This document shows, piece after piece, positions 17,132 to 26,922 of a stretch of 64,000 nt of DNA. The position numbers and the translations under genes are program-made. Below the pieces are notes generated by a model, which searched no databases, was not told the origin of the DNA, and worked only from the letters and a program-made list of their open reading frames with translations. The stretch's first letter is position 1, and every line of letters begins with the position of its first letter. The DNA comes from CAVRIA01 sp963721115 (GTDB taxonomy: Bacteria > Desulfobacterota > Binatia > HRBIN30 > CADEER01): the NCBI GenBank assembly GCA_963721115.1, contig CAVRIA010000006.1, forward strand, positions 186,001-250,000, written 5' to 3'.

Positions 17132-18691
17132 TTACGGACCCGCCCGCCGGCGCGCCCATGCCGGCTTCGGGGCGCGGTAGATCGGTCCCGGGACCGCCTC
17201 GGGGGAGACCAGGAGGCCCGCCGTCCGCCGCCCGCCGCGCGTCGACTCGAGGACCGACGGGTCGTCCTCGACGAAGTGGACTCGCCGGCCTTCGACCACG
17301 TCGGTCGGGAAGTAGATGACGAACACCGCCGCCCAGCCCGGGAAGTCGCCTTCCTGGCCGGCGGTCAGGTGAAAAACCGAGTGGAAGGTGCGGTTCTCGA
17401 TGTAGATGTCCTCGCCGCGAGGAACGGAGCGCGCCGCGCGCCGGATCTGAGCGAGGACCTCGTCGGTTTCACGGCGGGAGAATGCGAAGTGGTCGATGGG
17501 CCGTCCCGCCGCGAAGTGAAACGCCACGGTGGCGGCGAGCCAGACGGCGAGGAGAGCGCTCTTCGCTCGCTCACTCGGCCGCCACCGCCGCGCACCTTCG
17601 GCGAGAAGGAGGCAGGTCGCGATCGCCAGAGGCGCCGTGCCCAGATAGTGGTAGCGGGGCGTCTCCGCGCTCACGGCGAACATGCCCCGCCCCGCCGCGA
17701 TCACCGCATAGGCGGCGGTACAGAGCGCCAGACAGGCGACGAGCCGCCGGCGCAGGATCCAGGATCCGGTTGCCAAGGCCGCGATCAGGGCAGCGCCGTA
17801 GGCCGCCACCACGGCGTACGCCGCGATTCCCGGATAGGCGACCAGGTCGAAGACGCCCACCACGGTGGAGAGGATCCCGTAGGCGATCAGGCCGAGCAGC
17901 AACTCGAGATGTTCGTGCCACTGGTTCAGCCCGGCGACGAGAAGGAGCGAGGATTCGAGACCCCCGTAGAGGTCGACGTAGAGCTTCTGCAGGCGGAAGT
18001 AGAGGAACGGCATCGCCACCGCGAGAGCCGTCAGGACGGCGGTGATGCGAGCGTTGACCCGCGACATCGGCAGGAGCAGGACGGCGACCAGCGGCATGAC
18101 GCAGGCGACCCCGATGCCGACCCCGAAGCTGGTCGCGGCGCCGAGCAGCAGCAGCACCCAGAGCAGGGGGGCGAGCGGATGCGGGCGCGCGCCGCACGCC
18201 GTTCGCACGAGGGCGAGGAGCACCCACAGCGTCAGCGTGGTGGCCACGACCTGTCCGTAGACCGAGTATCCGCCGAGCGTGCCTTCCTGTACGGGCAGGA
18301 TGCCCCACAGCGCCGCGCCGAAGCAGGCCAGGTGCGCGCCGCCGGTCAGCTCGCGGATGATGCGGAACAACAGGAAGACATTGACGAGGTGGGTGAGGAG
18401 GACGAGCCAGAAATAGCCGCAGGCGTTGGTTCCGAAGAGGGCGTGGCTGAGCACGAAGAGGGCGTTGCGCGTCATCAGGAGATGGCCGCCGTGCATGTTG
18501 AGCAGGAACTGAGCCAGGCTGCCGTTGACGATTCGGTAGAGATGGAGGAAGTCGTCCGAGTTGAAGTAGTTGCGCGTGATCGGGACGTAGACCAACGCGG
18601 GCAGCGCCAGGGCGAGAATCAGCAGCGCGCCGTCCGTGCGCCAACGCCAGGGCGGCTCGGCCGGTGTCGGCCCGCCCGCGGGACTCTTCAT
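17132..18691 (-). CDS. GT-C-like polytopic membrane protein, unnamed family, paralogue 1
   Basis: A 519-residue multi-spanning membrane protein that I cannot place in a named family. The first helix is followed by ITRNYFNSDDFLHLYRIVNG, an acidic first loop like the catalytic loop of GT-C glycosyltransferases, then HGGHLLMTRNALF, LVLLTHLVNVFLLFRIIREL and YSVYGQVVATTL. About ten helices run to residue 400. The C-terminal 110 residues are soluble, with IYIENRTFHSVFH, FPGWAAVFVIYFPTDVVEG and RRVHFVEDDPSVLE. Three paralogues share all these marks: 18688-20256, 43661-45250 and 45265-46906. The ATG at 18691 overlaps the upstream stop (ATGA), so the two genes are translationally coupled. Likely role: transfer of a lipid-linked sugar to a periplasmic acceptor (inference). 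Confidence 0.75.
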   Translation of the reverse strand: MKSPAGGPTPAEPPWRWRTDGALLILALALPALVYVPITRNYFNSDDFLHLYRIVNGSLAQFLLNMHGGHLLMTRNALFVLSHALFGTNACGYFWLVLLTHLVNVFLLFRIIRELTGGAHLACFGAALWGILPVQEGTLGGYSVYGQVVATTLTLWVLLALVRTACGARPHPLAPLLWVLLLLGAATSFGVGIGVACVMPLVAVLLLPMSRVNARITAVLTALAVAMPFLYFRLQKLYVDLYGGLESSLLLVAGLNQWHEHLELLLGLIAYGILSTVVGVFDLVAYPGIAAYAVVAAYGAALIAALATGSWILRRRLVACLALCTAAYAVIAAGRGMFAVSAETPRYHYLGTAPLAIATCLLLAEGARRWRPSERAKSALLAVWLAATVAFHFAAGRPIDHFAFSRRETDEVLAQIRRAARSVPRGEDIYIENRTFHSVFHLTAGQEGDFPGWAAVFVIYFPTDVVEGRRVHFVEDDPSVLESTRGGRRTAGLLVSPEAVPGPIYRAPKPAWARRRAGP

Positions 18692-20256
18692 GAGGAGGAA
18701 TCGCGCCCGGCCGACCCGTTCGTCGCCGGCCGCCGCTGCGGCGATTCGCCCGGGGCGAGCACGAACCCGGCGCTCTTGCGGCCCCGTCGCGCCTCGTTCA
18801 GCGCGTCGCGATCCGCCAGAACGAAGAAGACCCGCCGGCCATCGACGACCGTGTCCGGGAAGTACACCGCGAAGACGCCGGCGAGGCCCGGGAACAGGTC
18901 GAGTCGCTTGAACATGATCGGTCCGACTCCGTTGAAGCGCTGGTTTCGGATGACCACGTCCGCGCCCGCTGGAGCGGCCGCGACTTGCCTCTCGATGGCG
19001 GAAACCGCCCGCTCTGCCGCGGCGCGCTGCGGATCGTGGTGATCGATGGGGTGAGGGAAGAGAGCGTACGGAAGGACGTTCAGGGCGAGCGCCGCCGCCC
19101 ACGCGGCCGATGCCCACCGCCGCGGCAGCGGATGCCGTTGCACGGCGGTCGCCAGCATCAGGACCACGGCGACGGACAAGAAGGCCGTCGCCGCGTAGTG
19201 GTAGCGGGCGGCGGTGACGACCTTCGTCCCCAGCATGGCGAAGAAGCCGATGCGCCCGACGGCGATGATTCCATAACAGGCGAGGCCCAGCGTGAGCACC
19301 GCGAGGAGCTGCCGGCGGCGGGCCGGGGTCGCCACGACCAGGGTGGCGACGGCGGCGATGCCCGCCGCCGCAGCGACGGCGTAGGACACCGGGTTCGGAT
19401 ACGGGATCGGGTTCCAGAAGAGGTTCAGCAACAGGCTGGTCAGTCCGTAGACGACCATGTGGAGCGTCACCGGCGCCACTCTAGGGAGCATGCGCAGACC
19501 GACCAGCACATCGCCCATCTGCCCGGTGTGCGGGGCGTGGTAGATCTGTGCGATGCGGTGCAAGCCCACGTACAGGAACGGCAGAACGAACGCGACGGCG
19601 GCGAAGGCGGCGAAGCTGCGGCGCCGGGCGGACGAGGCGGGAAGCAGGATCAGGGCGACGAGGGGAAACGCCATCGCGGCGCCGATCCCCGTGCCGAAGC
19701 TCATCGCGGCGACGACGAGGAGAGCCGCCCAGCGCCACGGCGCCAGCGTCGAGGGAGAGCGGCCGGTCGCCACCTGCGCGAGGCGGCGCAGCACCCACAG
19801 GATCAGCATGGTCGCCAGCACCTGCCCGTAGACCGAGAACCAGCCCAGCGCTCCCTCGTCGACGGGCGACAGCCCCCACAGCAGCGCGCCGAGACAGGCG
19901 AGCCAGGGCCCGGCGAAGAGGCGCAGGATGTCGAAGAGCAGAAAGACGTTTACGAGGTGCGTGAGCAGGACGACCCAGAAGTAGGGCGCGGCGTTCGTGC
20001 CGAAGAGCTGGTAGCAGAGATAGAAGACGACGTTGCGCGCCGCCAGCAGGTGCATGCCGTAGGGCTTGATCAGGTACTCGATCAGCCCCCGGTTGACGAT
20101 CTGGTACAGGTTGTAGAGGTCGTCTCCGTAGAAGTAGTTTCGCGTGATCGGGTAGAAGCGCCACGCCGCGAGGGCGACCGGAAGAAGCCAGAGAAGCCTC
20201 TCCCCCCGTGTCGCTTCCGCGCGGTTTACCATCCCGTTTCGATCTGCGGGCTGCAT
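18688..20256 (-). CDS. GT-C-like polytopic membrane protein, unnamed family, paralogue 2
   Basis: A 522-residue paralogue and partner of the gene at 17132-18691. Shared marks are ITRNYFYGDDLYNLYQIVNR after the first helix, LLAARNVVFYLCYQLFGT, VVLLTHLVNVFLL, FSVYGQVLATML, and a soluble C-terminal part with VVIRNQRFNGVG, FPGLAGVFAVYFPDTVVDG and RRVFFVLADRDALNEARRG. The His of the GGHLL motif is retained as MHLL. I used the ATG at 20256; a second ATG at 20232 would shorten the product by eight residues. It is first in a two-gene operon and divergent from the amidotransferase gene at 20460. The 203 bp between them hold no recognisable feature. Two different members side by side could act as a heteromer or on successive sugars. 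Confidence 0.75.
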   Translation of the reverse strand: MQPADRNGMVNRAEATRGERLLWLLPVALAAWRFYPITRNYFYGDDLYNLYQIVNRGLIEYLIKPYGMHLLAARNVVFYLCYQLFGTNAAPYFWVVLLTHLVNVFLLFDILRLFAGPWLACLGALLWGLSPVDEGALGWFSVYGQVLATMLILWVLRRLAQVATGRSPSTLAPWRWAALLVVAAMSFGTGIGAAMAFPLVALILLPASSARRRSFAAFAAVAFVLPFLYVGLHRIAQIYHAPHTGQMGDVLVGLRMLPRVAPVTLHMVVYGLTSLLLNLFWNPIPYPNPVSYAVAAAAGIAAVATLVVATPARRRQLLAVLTLGLACYGIIAVGRIGFFAMLGTKVVTAARYHYAATAFLSVAVVLMLATAVQRHPLPRRWASAAWAAALALNVLPYALFPHPIDHHDPQRAAAERAVSAIERQVAAAPAGADVVIRNQRFNGVGPIMFKRLDLFPGLAGVFAVYFPDTVVDGRRVFFVLADRDALNEARRGRKSAGFVLAPGESPQRRPATNGSAGRDSSS

Positions 20257-20459
20257 GGGTTCAGGCGAGGTCCGGCGAGACGCTGGGGTCCGCGGCCGTT
20301 TGCCGGATTCGTCTTGTAGAGGAGACCGGTTGCGGACACAAGAATCGGGGGAAGGCGCAAGCGGCGGGCGGGGTCCCCTCTCTGCCTCGCGTCCTCCCCC
20401 ATGCTTGCAATTTGGGATGGCGGCAGCCATTCCTTGAAGCTCATCCGGAATGAGCGCCC

Positions 20460-22103
20460 ATGTGCGGAATTTACGGCGGAGCGCCTGAGCTCATCAGCAA
20501 GGACGCCGCTCGGCTTCTCCACCACCGCGGCCCGGACCAGCACGGCGTGGTGGAGATTCGCGGCGCCGGCGAGCGTCCCCTGTGGATCGGCCAGACACGG
20601 CTCTCCGTCGTCTACAAGGAGGACGTTCCGACCCCCATGGAGCGGGACGGGGCGGTCATCTCCTTCAACGGCGAGATCTACAACTGGCAGGCGCTGCGCC
20701 GCGAGCTCGAGGGCAAGGGCTGGCGGTTTCGCACTCCCACCGACACCGAGGTCGCCCTGTGCGCCTACCTCGAGTGGGGGCCGCAGTGCCTCGATCGCTT
20801 CAACGGCATGTTCGCCCTGGCGATCTGGCACGACGGGCGGCTCTTCCTGGCGCGCGACCGCATCGGAAAGAAGCCCCTCTTCTACACGCACGGAGAGAAG
20901 GGGATCGGCTTCGCCTCCGAGCTCAAGGTGATCAGCGACCTCGAGCTCGAGGAGGTGCGCATCTGTCAGGCGCTGGAGTTCTACTTCGACGAGCACACGC
21001 CGTTTCGCGACGTGAAGAGCGTGCGTCCGGGCGAGTACCTGATCTACACGCCGGCCGACAACCAGCTCCGCCACCACCGCTGGTGGCGGTTCCCGGAGTT
21101 CGAGCAGACGATCGACGACGAGGAGTGGGCGGTGCGCGAGCTGCTCGACCTGTTGCAGGACTCGTGCGCGATCCGCAAGGTGGCGGACGTGCCGGTCACG
21201 ATCTTCCTCTCCGGCGGGATCGACTCGTCGCTGGTCCAGGCGATCGTCCGTTGCGACGTGAGCTACACGGTGCAGTTCTCGGAGTTCGAGAGCACCATCA
21301 ACGAGCGCCAGTACGTGGTCGAGTTCGCCGAGCGGCTGGGATTCGAGCCGCGCATCGTCACGCCGACGCGCGAGGAGTTCCTGGACACCTTCTCCGACCT
21401 GGCTCGCTTCATCGAGTTCCCGGTCGGCAGCTTCAGCGTATTCCCCCTCTTCTGCCTCTCCCGCCAGGCGCGCCGCGACGGGTTCGTGGTGGCGCTGTCG
21501 GGCGAGGGCGCCGACGAGCTGTTCACCGGCTACTACCGCAACGAGCTGCTGCTGCGCGAGGCGGGCCAGATCGAGCAGGACTTCGCCGGTCCCTACGGCA
21601 CACTGTGCCGGCGCTACTTCGGCAGCGAGGTCGAGCGCTTCTGCCGCATGGTCAGCCGCCAGGGCCTCGCCGGGGTGCCGCTGCTGCTCGACTTCTTCGC
21701 GCCGCTGTGGAGCGCGAAACGCACCTTCGCCCAGAACCTCAGCGAGCTCGAGGCCGCCGTCTTCCTGCAGCCGCTCCTGGTGATGGCCGACCGGCTGGCG
21801 ATGGGAAACTCGCTCGAGGTCCGCAACCCCTACCTCGACTACCGGATCATCGAGTTTTCCACCAAGCTGTCGGACCGCCTGCGCTATCGCGACGGACAGG
21901 GCAAGTGGCTGCTGCGCCAGGCCTTGCGCCGCCTCGTCGGCGACGACCTCGGCATCACGCACCGGCGCATCAAGCACGGCCTGCCGGCGCCGGTGAACCA
22001 GTGGCTCTTCAAGAGCAGCGCCTTCGATCGCAAGGACTGGAACCACATCCTGCTCGGCGAGTGCCTGAAGCAGCTGGCGGAGGCGCACAATCCGGCCGAC
22101 TGA
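20460..22103 (+). CDS. asnB: Asparagine-synthetase-like glutamine amidotransferase
   Basis: A 547-residue class II glutamine amidotransferase fused to an ATP-pyrophosphatase synthetase domain. Cys2 after the initiator Met (MCGIYGG) is the glutaminase nucleophile, with HHRGPDQHG and FNGEIYNW typical of the N-terminal domain. The synthetase half has FLSGGIDSSLVQAI (P-loop, about 248-261), ALSGEGADELFTGYYR and LRQALRRLV. Length fits AsnB-type enzymes. Within surface-glycan clusters such homologues often amidate sugar carboxylates (for instance uronic acids) rather than make asparagine, which is plausible because a nucleotide-sugar 6-dehydrogenase is present at 59852. The stop is only 4 bp before the sulfatase-like gene, so they form one operon with the GT39-like gene beyond. 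Confidence 0.88.
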   Translation: MCGIYGGAPELISKDAARLLHHRGPDQHGVVEIRGAGERPLWIGQTRLSVVYKEDVPTPMERDGAVISFNGEIYNWQALRRELEGKGWRFRTPTDTEVALCAYLEWGPQCLDRFNGMFALAIWHDGRLFLARDRIGKKPLFYTHGEKGIGFASELKVISDLELEEVRICQALEFYFDEHTPFRDVKSVRPGEYLIYTPADNQLRHHRWWRFPEFEQTIDDEEWAVRELLDLLQDSCAIRKVADVPVTIFLSGGIDSSLVQAIVRCDVSYTVQFSEFESTINERQYVVEFAERLGFEPRIVTPTREEFLDTFSDLARFIEFPVGSFSVFPLFCLSRQARRDGFVVALSGEGADELFTGYYRNELLLREAGQIEQDFAGPYGTLCRRYFGSEVERFCRMVSRQGLAGVPLLLDFFAPLWSAKRTFAQNLSELEAAVFLQPLLVMADRLAMGNSLEVRNPYLDYRIIEFSTKLSDRLRYRDGQGKWLLRQALRRLVGDDLGITHRRIKHGLPAPVNQWLFKSSAFDRKDWNHILLGECLKQLAEAHNPAD

Positions 22104-22107
22104 CCAC

Positions 22108-23590
22108 GTGTGGCGAGTGCGCTACCGAACGCCCGGCGCGCGGCGGGACGCCGCACGGACCTTCCCGATCGGCTGTCTGGCACTGGCCTCCCTGGCTTTT
22201 CTGGCGACCGCCTGCCAGCGCTCGGCGCCGCGGCCGTCGATCGTCCTGGCGATCCTCGACACGACGCGCGCCGACGCCGTTTCCGCGTACGGGGAGGTCG
22301 AGGGCACGACGCCGAACGTCGACGCGCTGGCGCGTCAGGGGCTGCTCTACGAGCACGCCTACGCCAATGCGAACTGGACGCTGCCCTCGCACGCGACGAT
22401 CTTCACCGGCTTGCTGCCGGTCGAGAACGGTGTCCGCGGCGGCGCGGACAAGCTCGAGTCGGTCCCGACGCTGGCCGAGATCCTCGCCAAGGCGGGCTAC
22501 GAGACCTTCGGGGTCAACGAGAATCCCTGGCTGACTCCCGAGAACGGACTCTCGCGCGGCTTCGACGGCTGGGTTCCCGGCGGAAGCCACATGGCCAAAA
22601 CGGTCGAGAAATGGCTGGCGGGAAGGGCGAAGAATCGGCCGTTCTTCTTGTTTCTGAACATCATGAACGCGCATTGGCCGTACCTGGTGCGCGACGACAA
22701 TCCATACCTTCCCGCCGGCGTCGGCGCCGAGCGCGCCTGGAGCATCTCCAAGAACAAGGACAGCTGCCTGTGCCGGTGCACACCGGACGATCCGAACGTC
22801 CTGGTCCTCCGCGCCCTCTATCTCGACAGCGTGCGCGCCGCGGACGCCAAGCTCGGCGCCGTGCTCGCCGCGCTCGGGTCGGTCGAGTCGCCCGTGATCG
22901 TGATCGCCACCGGCGATCACGGCGAGCGCTTCGGCGAGCACGGTCTGCTCGAGCACGACGTGGGGTTGGACCGCGCCGTCCTGCACGTCCCTCTGGTCGT
23001 CCACGGCCTGCACGGCGCCGCCCCGGCGAGAATCTCGGCGCCGGTCCAGCTCGCCGATCTCATGCCGGCGATCCTCGGCTGGGCCGGCGTCGCGGCGCCG
23101 CCCCGGCTCACCGGGCGACCGCTGCCGACCACCGAGCCGGCGCCGAGCCCAGAGCCACCCATCATCAGCGAGTTCCACGACTACTTCGTGGCCTTCGTCG
23201 AGTCGACCGTTCCCGAGAAAGGCCGTCCTCTGCTCGAAGCTTCCGAGCGGAGGTGGCGGCATTGCACGAAGGACGACCGCATCTCCGGCGACATGCGGTC
23301 GGTGATTCGCTACCCGTACGAGTACATCTGGTACGAGAAGTACTCACCGCAGCTGTTCGACCTGCAGCGCCGATCCGCGCGAGGAGCACGACCTGTCCTC
23401 CGCCCGACCGGACACCGTCGCCGATCTCGAGACGACTCTGCAGCGCAAGCTCGCCTCGGCGGCGAGCTCCCCGAGGGCGGGGCGGGTCCAGCTCGACCCG
23501 GCACAGGTCGAGCGCTTGCGAGCGCTCGGGTATCTCGGTGGAGCGGCCCCGGCGGGAGAAAGACCGACGGCCGGCGGAACGGGCCCCTGA
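22108..23590 (+). CDS. Sulfatase-like lipoprotein B, Thr nucleophile (one frameshift)
   Basis: About 493 residues after one extra base near 23368 is ignored. Alkaline-phosphatase superfamily, sulfatase-like, with a signal helix and lipobox FLATAC (Cys 36). Active-site marks are AILDTTRADAVSAYG (Asp 51), ANANWTLPSHATIFTG with Thr 91 in the nucleophile position, MNAHWPY, and ATGDHGERFGEHG. It is the most divergent of the six: it has GLLPVENGVR after the nucleophile motif and a short cysteine cluster, DSCLCRCTPDDPN, at about residue 215. The end reads VERLRALGYLGG plus a short tail. It sits 4 bp after the amidotransferase and 19 bp before the GT39-like gene. Hydrolase versus transferase cannot be decided. 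Confidence 0.82.
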
Positions 23591-23609
23591 GGCGAGCCTT
23601 CTGTCGAGA

Positions 23610-25255
23610 ATGCAGCGCACGGAAAACCCCACACCAGCCCGGCCGGAGGCGCTCGGAGATCGCGTCCAGGCGCTTTCCGAGCGGTTTGGGCGCGATGGCC
23701 TGCTGGTGCTGTGCCTGTTCGCCGCGGTGGTCCTCTATCTGTCCCACCTTCCGCGCAGTCTCGGACCGGCCGACGAGTCGTACTTCCTGTACGAGGCCAA
23801 GCGCATCCGCGACGGACAGGTCATGTACCGGGACATCTTCCAGTTCGTGACACCGTTGGCGTCCTATGCGATGGCCGGACTGTTTCGACTGTTCGGCACG
23901 ACCATCGCCACGGCCCGCATCGGCATGGCGGTTCTACACGCTCTCACCGCCGTCGTGCTCTACGCGGCGGCGCGGCGCATGGCCGTGCGGAAGGAGCTCG
24001 CGATCGTCGTGCCACTCGCCTACGTCGCCGTCTGTGCGACGGTCTGGCCGTTCGCGAGCTGGCACTGGTTCTCGACGTTCTTTGCCGCCCTCCTGTTGCT
24101 GACGGCGATCGCCGCGCCATGGGCCGCTCGTCCCCGTTGGGCATTCGTTCCCGGTGTCGTCAGCGGACTCCTGATCGGCGTCCAGCAGCAGAAGGGCGTC
24201 GTTCTGGGGGCCGGAATGGGGTTGGTCTTCCTCGCCGACTTCGCCCTCGACCGCCTCCATCCGTATCCGGAACCCCCGCGAGAGCTCGTGCGTCGCCTGG
24301 CGTGGTTCGGCGCCGGCGTGGCCGTGATCGTCGTGCCTCTGCTGCTCGCGTTCATTCTTCTGGCCGGTGCCCGGACCGCTCTACGAGGCTCTCGTCCGCT
24401 TTCCTCTCGAGAGCTATCGCCCCACCTTCCACGCTCGCTGGGCCAGTTTCGGTATGCTGACGAAGCTGTACGCGGACTACACGTATCCGCTGCTGCTCGA
24501 GTACTCTCCCCTCGCTCTCGTGCTTCCGCTCGCCAGGCTGGCTCGGGAGGTCTTCCGCCGCCGCGACCGAGAGCGGGTCCGACGACTGACGGCGCTGATC
24601 GTCCTGGCGGCCTTCTCCGCCGCGTCCATCTGGTACTTCCCCGACCTGATCCACGTCGGGTTCATCGCGGGAATGTTCTGGGTGGCCGCGGCGGTGAGCC
24701 TGGAATGGATCCTGGGCGCCGTCCGACCGCCGGCGTTGTCGCGCTTCGCCGGGGTGATGGTCATGGCGGGCGCGGGCTGCGTCCTGATCGTCCACCTCGT
24801 GCGCTACGATCGCGTTCTCGAGAGACAGTTTCCGATCTCGCATCGCACGGCCTTCGGCGTCGTCGACTTCACCGCGCGCTGGGAGCCGGTGCATGGCTGA
24901 CAAGCTCCGCGAGCTGCTGGGGGAGACGCCGTCGCGAGCCCTCTTCTGCTACCCCCAGCTCGCCTCGCCCTACCTGTTGAGCGACGGGCGGAATCCGACG
25001 CCGTACCAGTTCCTGTTCTACGGCGTATCTCCCGACGACCAGATCCGCGACGCCCTGCGGATTCTCGAGCAGGAGCGGGTTCCCTATGTCGTCGGCTCTC
25101 CGCTCTTCTTTCGCCCCAAGGACCCCCTCGTGCGGTACATCACCCAGCACTACGAGTTCGTTCCCCTGCCGGAGATCGAGGAGATCGGAGAGCTGCCGGG
25201 GTACTGGCTCTACCGTCGCAAGCGAGAAGGCGCGCCCGCGGGCGCGCCCGGCTGA
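23610..25255 (+). CDS. GT39-like polytopic membrane glycosyltransferase (two frameshifts)
   Basis: About 547 residues after extra bases near 24373 and 24892 are ignored; this matches the paralogues (531 and about 538). The first loop has GPADESYFLYEAKRIRDG and YRDIFQFVTPLASY. Other conserved stretches are WFSTFFAALLLLTA, GVQQQKGVVLG and IWYFPDLIHVGFIAGMF. The C-terminal soluble part has ALFCYPQLASPYLLSDG, NPTPYQFLFYGVSPDDQ and a YWLYRRK end. It is expected to use a polyprenyl-phosphate sugar on the outer face of the membrane. The ATG at 23610 lies 19 bp after the sulfatase-like stop. The reading at 24893 (ATGGCTGAC) could look like a new start overlapping a stop, but paralogues read straight through here. 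Confidence 0.75.
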
Positions 25256-25321
25256 CGATCGACGGTCGACGGCCTCGGGAGCGGCGCCTGCCGCCCGGTG
25301 CGTGCCGCCGATCGCTCGGTG

Positions 25322-26734
25322 TCAGTCGCCGTAGCCGAGCGCGCGCAGCTTCTCCCTGGTGCCCGCGTCCAGGGGCTTCTCCTCGGCTGCGGCGACGGCG
25401 CGTTTCTGGAGCTCCTTTTCCATGCTGTCGAGGCTCAGCGCCAGCGCCTTGCCGGCCGGGTTCGCGGCGATCGTCATGGGCGCGCGCTCGTGCGGGTCCT
25501 TGGACAGATCGAAGGTGTCGGCGGTGCGAACGTCCTCGTACATCACCAGCTTCGAGCTCCCTTCGACGATGCCCGCCGTGTGGCGCCGCAGGTCGACTGT
25601 CATGTCGGTCTTCAGCAGCTCGAGGAGGATGGGCCGATCGCCGGCCGGGGGCTTCTGCGACGGGGTGCCGGACCGCTCGGCCGCGACGCCCGGACCGCGC
25701 AGGAGAGGCGTCAGGGAACGGCCCTCGAAGCGCGGCTCGGGGGCGAGCCCGGCCAGGTCGAGCAGCGTCGGAGCGACGTCGACCAGGGACACGTCGTCGT
25801 CGACGACGCGCCCGCCCTCGATGCCGGGAGCCGAGAGGATCAGCGGCACCCGTACGGTCTCCTCGTACAGCGCGGTTCCGTGGCTCATCCAGTCGTGGTC
25901 CTTGAACTCCTCGCCGTGGTCCGCGGTGATCAACACGATGGCGTTGCTCAGAAAATGCCGCCGCTCGAGCCCGGCGAGCAGCCGCCGGATCTCGTCGTCG
26001 ACCGAGGCGACCTCGGCGTCGTAGTAGGACTCGAGAAGGCCGACCTCGGCTGCGGAGATCTGCGACAGGGCCAAGGTCAGCAGCTTGTGGTTCGCGACGC
26101 CGGCGTCGGGAACACCGGGCCCGGTGCGGCCGAAGCGACTGCGAAAGGGCTCCGGTGGCTGATAGGGCGCGTGCGGCTCCATGTACTGCAGATAGAGAAA
26201 GCACGGCGCCGGCCGGTGGGCGGCACATCCTTCGTCGACCCACTTCAGCGCCTCTCGGCGCAGCTCGCTGCCGCGCGGTTTGATCGGACCCTTGGGATGG
26301 CTGATCCAGACGTCGAAGCCCTGCGCGAACCCGAGCTCCTCGCTCAGCCGCAGATTGGCCGAGAAGCCGGCCGTCGCGTAGTGGGCGGCGGCGAACTTCT
26401 CGGCGAGCGTGATCTCCGCATCGCCGAGCTTCGACTTCGAGGTGACCACCCGATGCTGGATCGGGTATCGGGAGGTGAACAGAGAGGCGACCGATGGAGG
26501 GGTCCACGAGCTCGTCGCGTAGGCGCGGCGGAACACCGTTCCGGCCGCGGCGCGTTGGTCGAGGAAGGGGGTGAGACCGCGCGTGTTGCCGTAGGCGCCG
26601 AGCCGATCCGCCCGCAGCGTGTCGACCACGATCACCACGACGTTCGGCGGCGCCGCAGAAGCGTGCCGGCAGGAGGGAAGCAGCAGGCCCGCCAGCAGGC
26701 AGGCGAGCGGAGCAAGGAGGCGAGCGTGTCTCAA
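25322..26734 (-). CDS. Sulfatase-like lipoprotein C, Thr nucleophile
   Basis: An intact 470-residue member of the sulfatase-like set. I chose the TTG at 26734 because it gives MRHARLLAPL, a signal helix and lipobox LLLPSC (Cys 22). Key stretches are VVIVVDTLRADRLGAYGN (Asp 38), SSWTPPSVASLFTSR with Thr 78 as predicted nucleophile, YMEPHAPYQPPEPF, and LITADHGEEFKDHDWMSHG for metal and phosphate/sulfate binding. It ends REKLRALGYGD. The gene converges on the GT39-like gene at 23610-25255 (67 bp between stops) and is divergent from the next GT39-like gene at 26923. It is closest to members A, D and F. Substrate unknown; periplasmic action is inferred from the lipobox. Confidence 0.87.
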   Translation of the reverse strand: MRHARLLAPLACLLAGLLLPSCRHASAAPPNVVVIVVDTLRADRLGAYGNTRGLTPFLDQRAAAGTVFRRAYATSSWTPPSVASLFTSRYPIQHRVVTSKSKLGDAEITLAEKFAAAHYATAGFSANLRLSEELGFAQGFDVWISHPKGPIKPRGSELRREALKWVDEGCAAHRPAPCFLYLQYMEPHAPYQPPEPFRSRFGRTGPGVPDAGVANHKLLTLALSQISAAEVGLLESYYDAEVASVDDEIRRLLAGLERRHFLSNAIVLITADHGEEFKDHDWMSHGTALYEETVRVPLILSAPGIEGGRVVDDDVSLVDVAPTLLDLAGLAPEPRFEGRSLTPLLRGPGVAAERSGTPSQKPPAGDRPILLELLKTDMTVDLRRHTAGIVEGSSKLVMYEDVRTADTFDLSKDPHERAPMTIAANPAGKALALSLDSMEKELQKRAVAAAEEKPLDAGTREKLRALGYGD

Positions 26735-26922
26735 CGAGGGCCCGTTTCTATCGAAAGAGTCGAGGCAACGGCGGCGGGCGCGGCGGGAAATTCCACGGTT
26801 CGGCAGAGGATGGCACCCGCAGTCCGGGGCCGCAAGCTCGACCGCGCCGCGGGGAGGCGGAAGCTCGCTTTCCCGATCGATCTGTGAGACGTTCCGGCCG
26901 AGCTTGCCATTGCAGGTCCACA

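Noticed and set aside
24893..25255. A separate small gene starting ATGGCTGAC, overlapping the preceding stop
   Set aside because: Both GT39-like paralogues read straight through this junction, and the corrected length fits, so it is the C-terminal part of the GT39-like gene after a one-base insertion.
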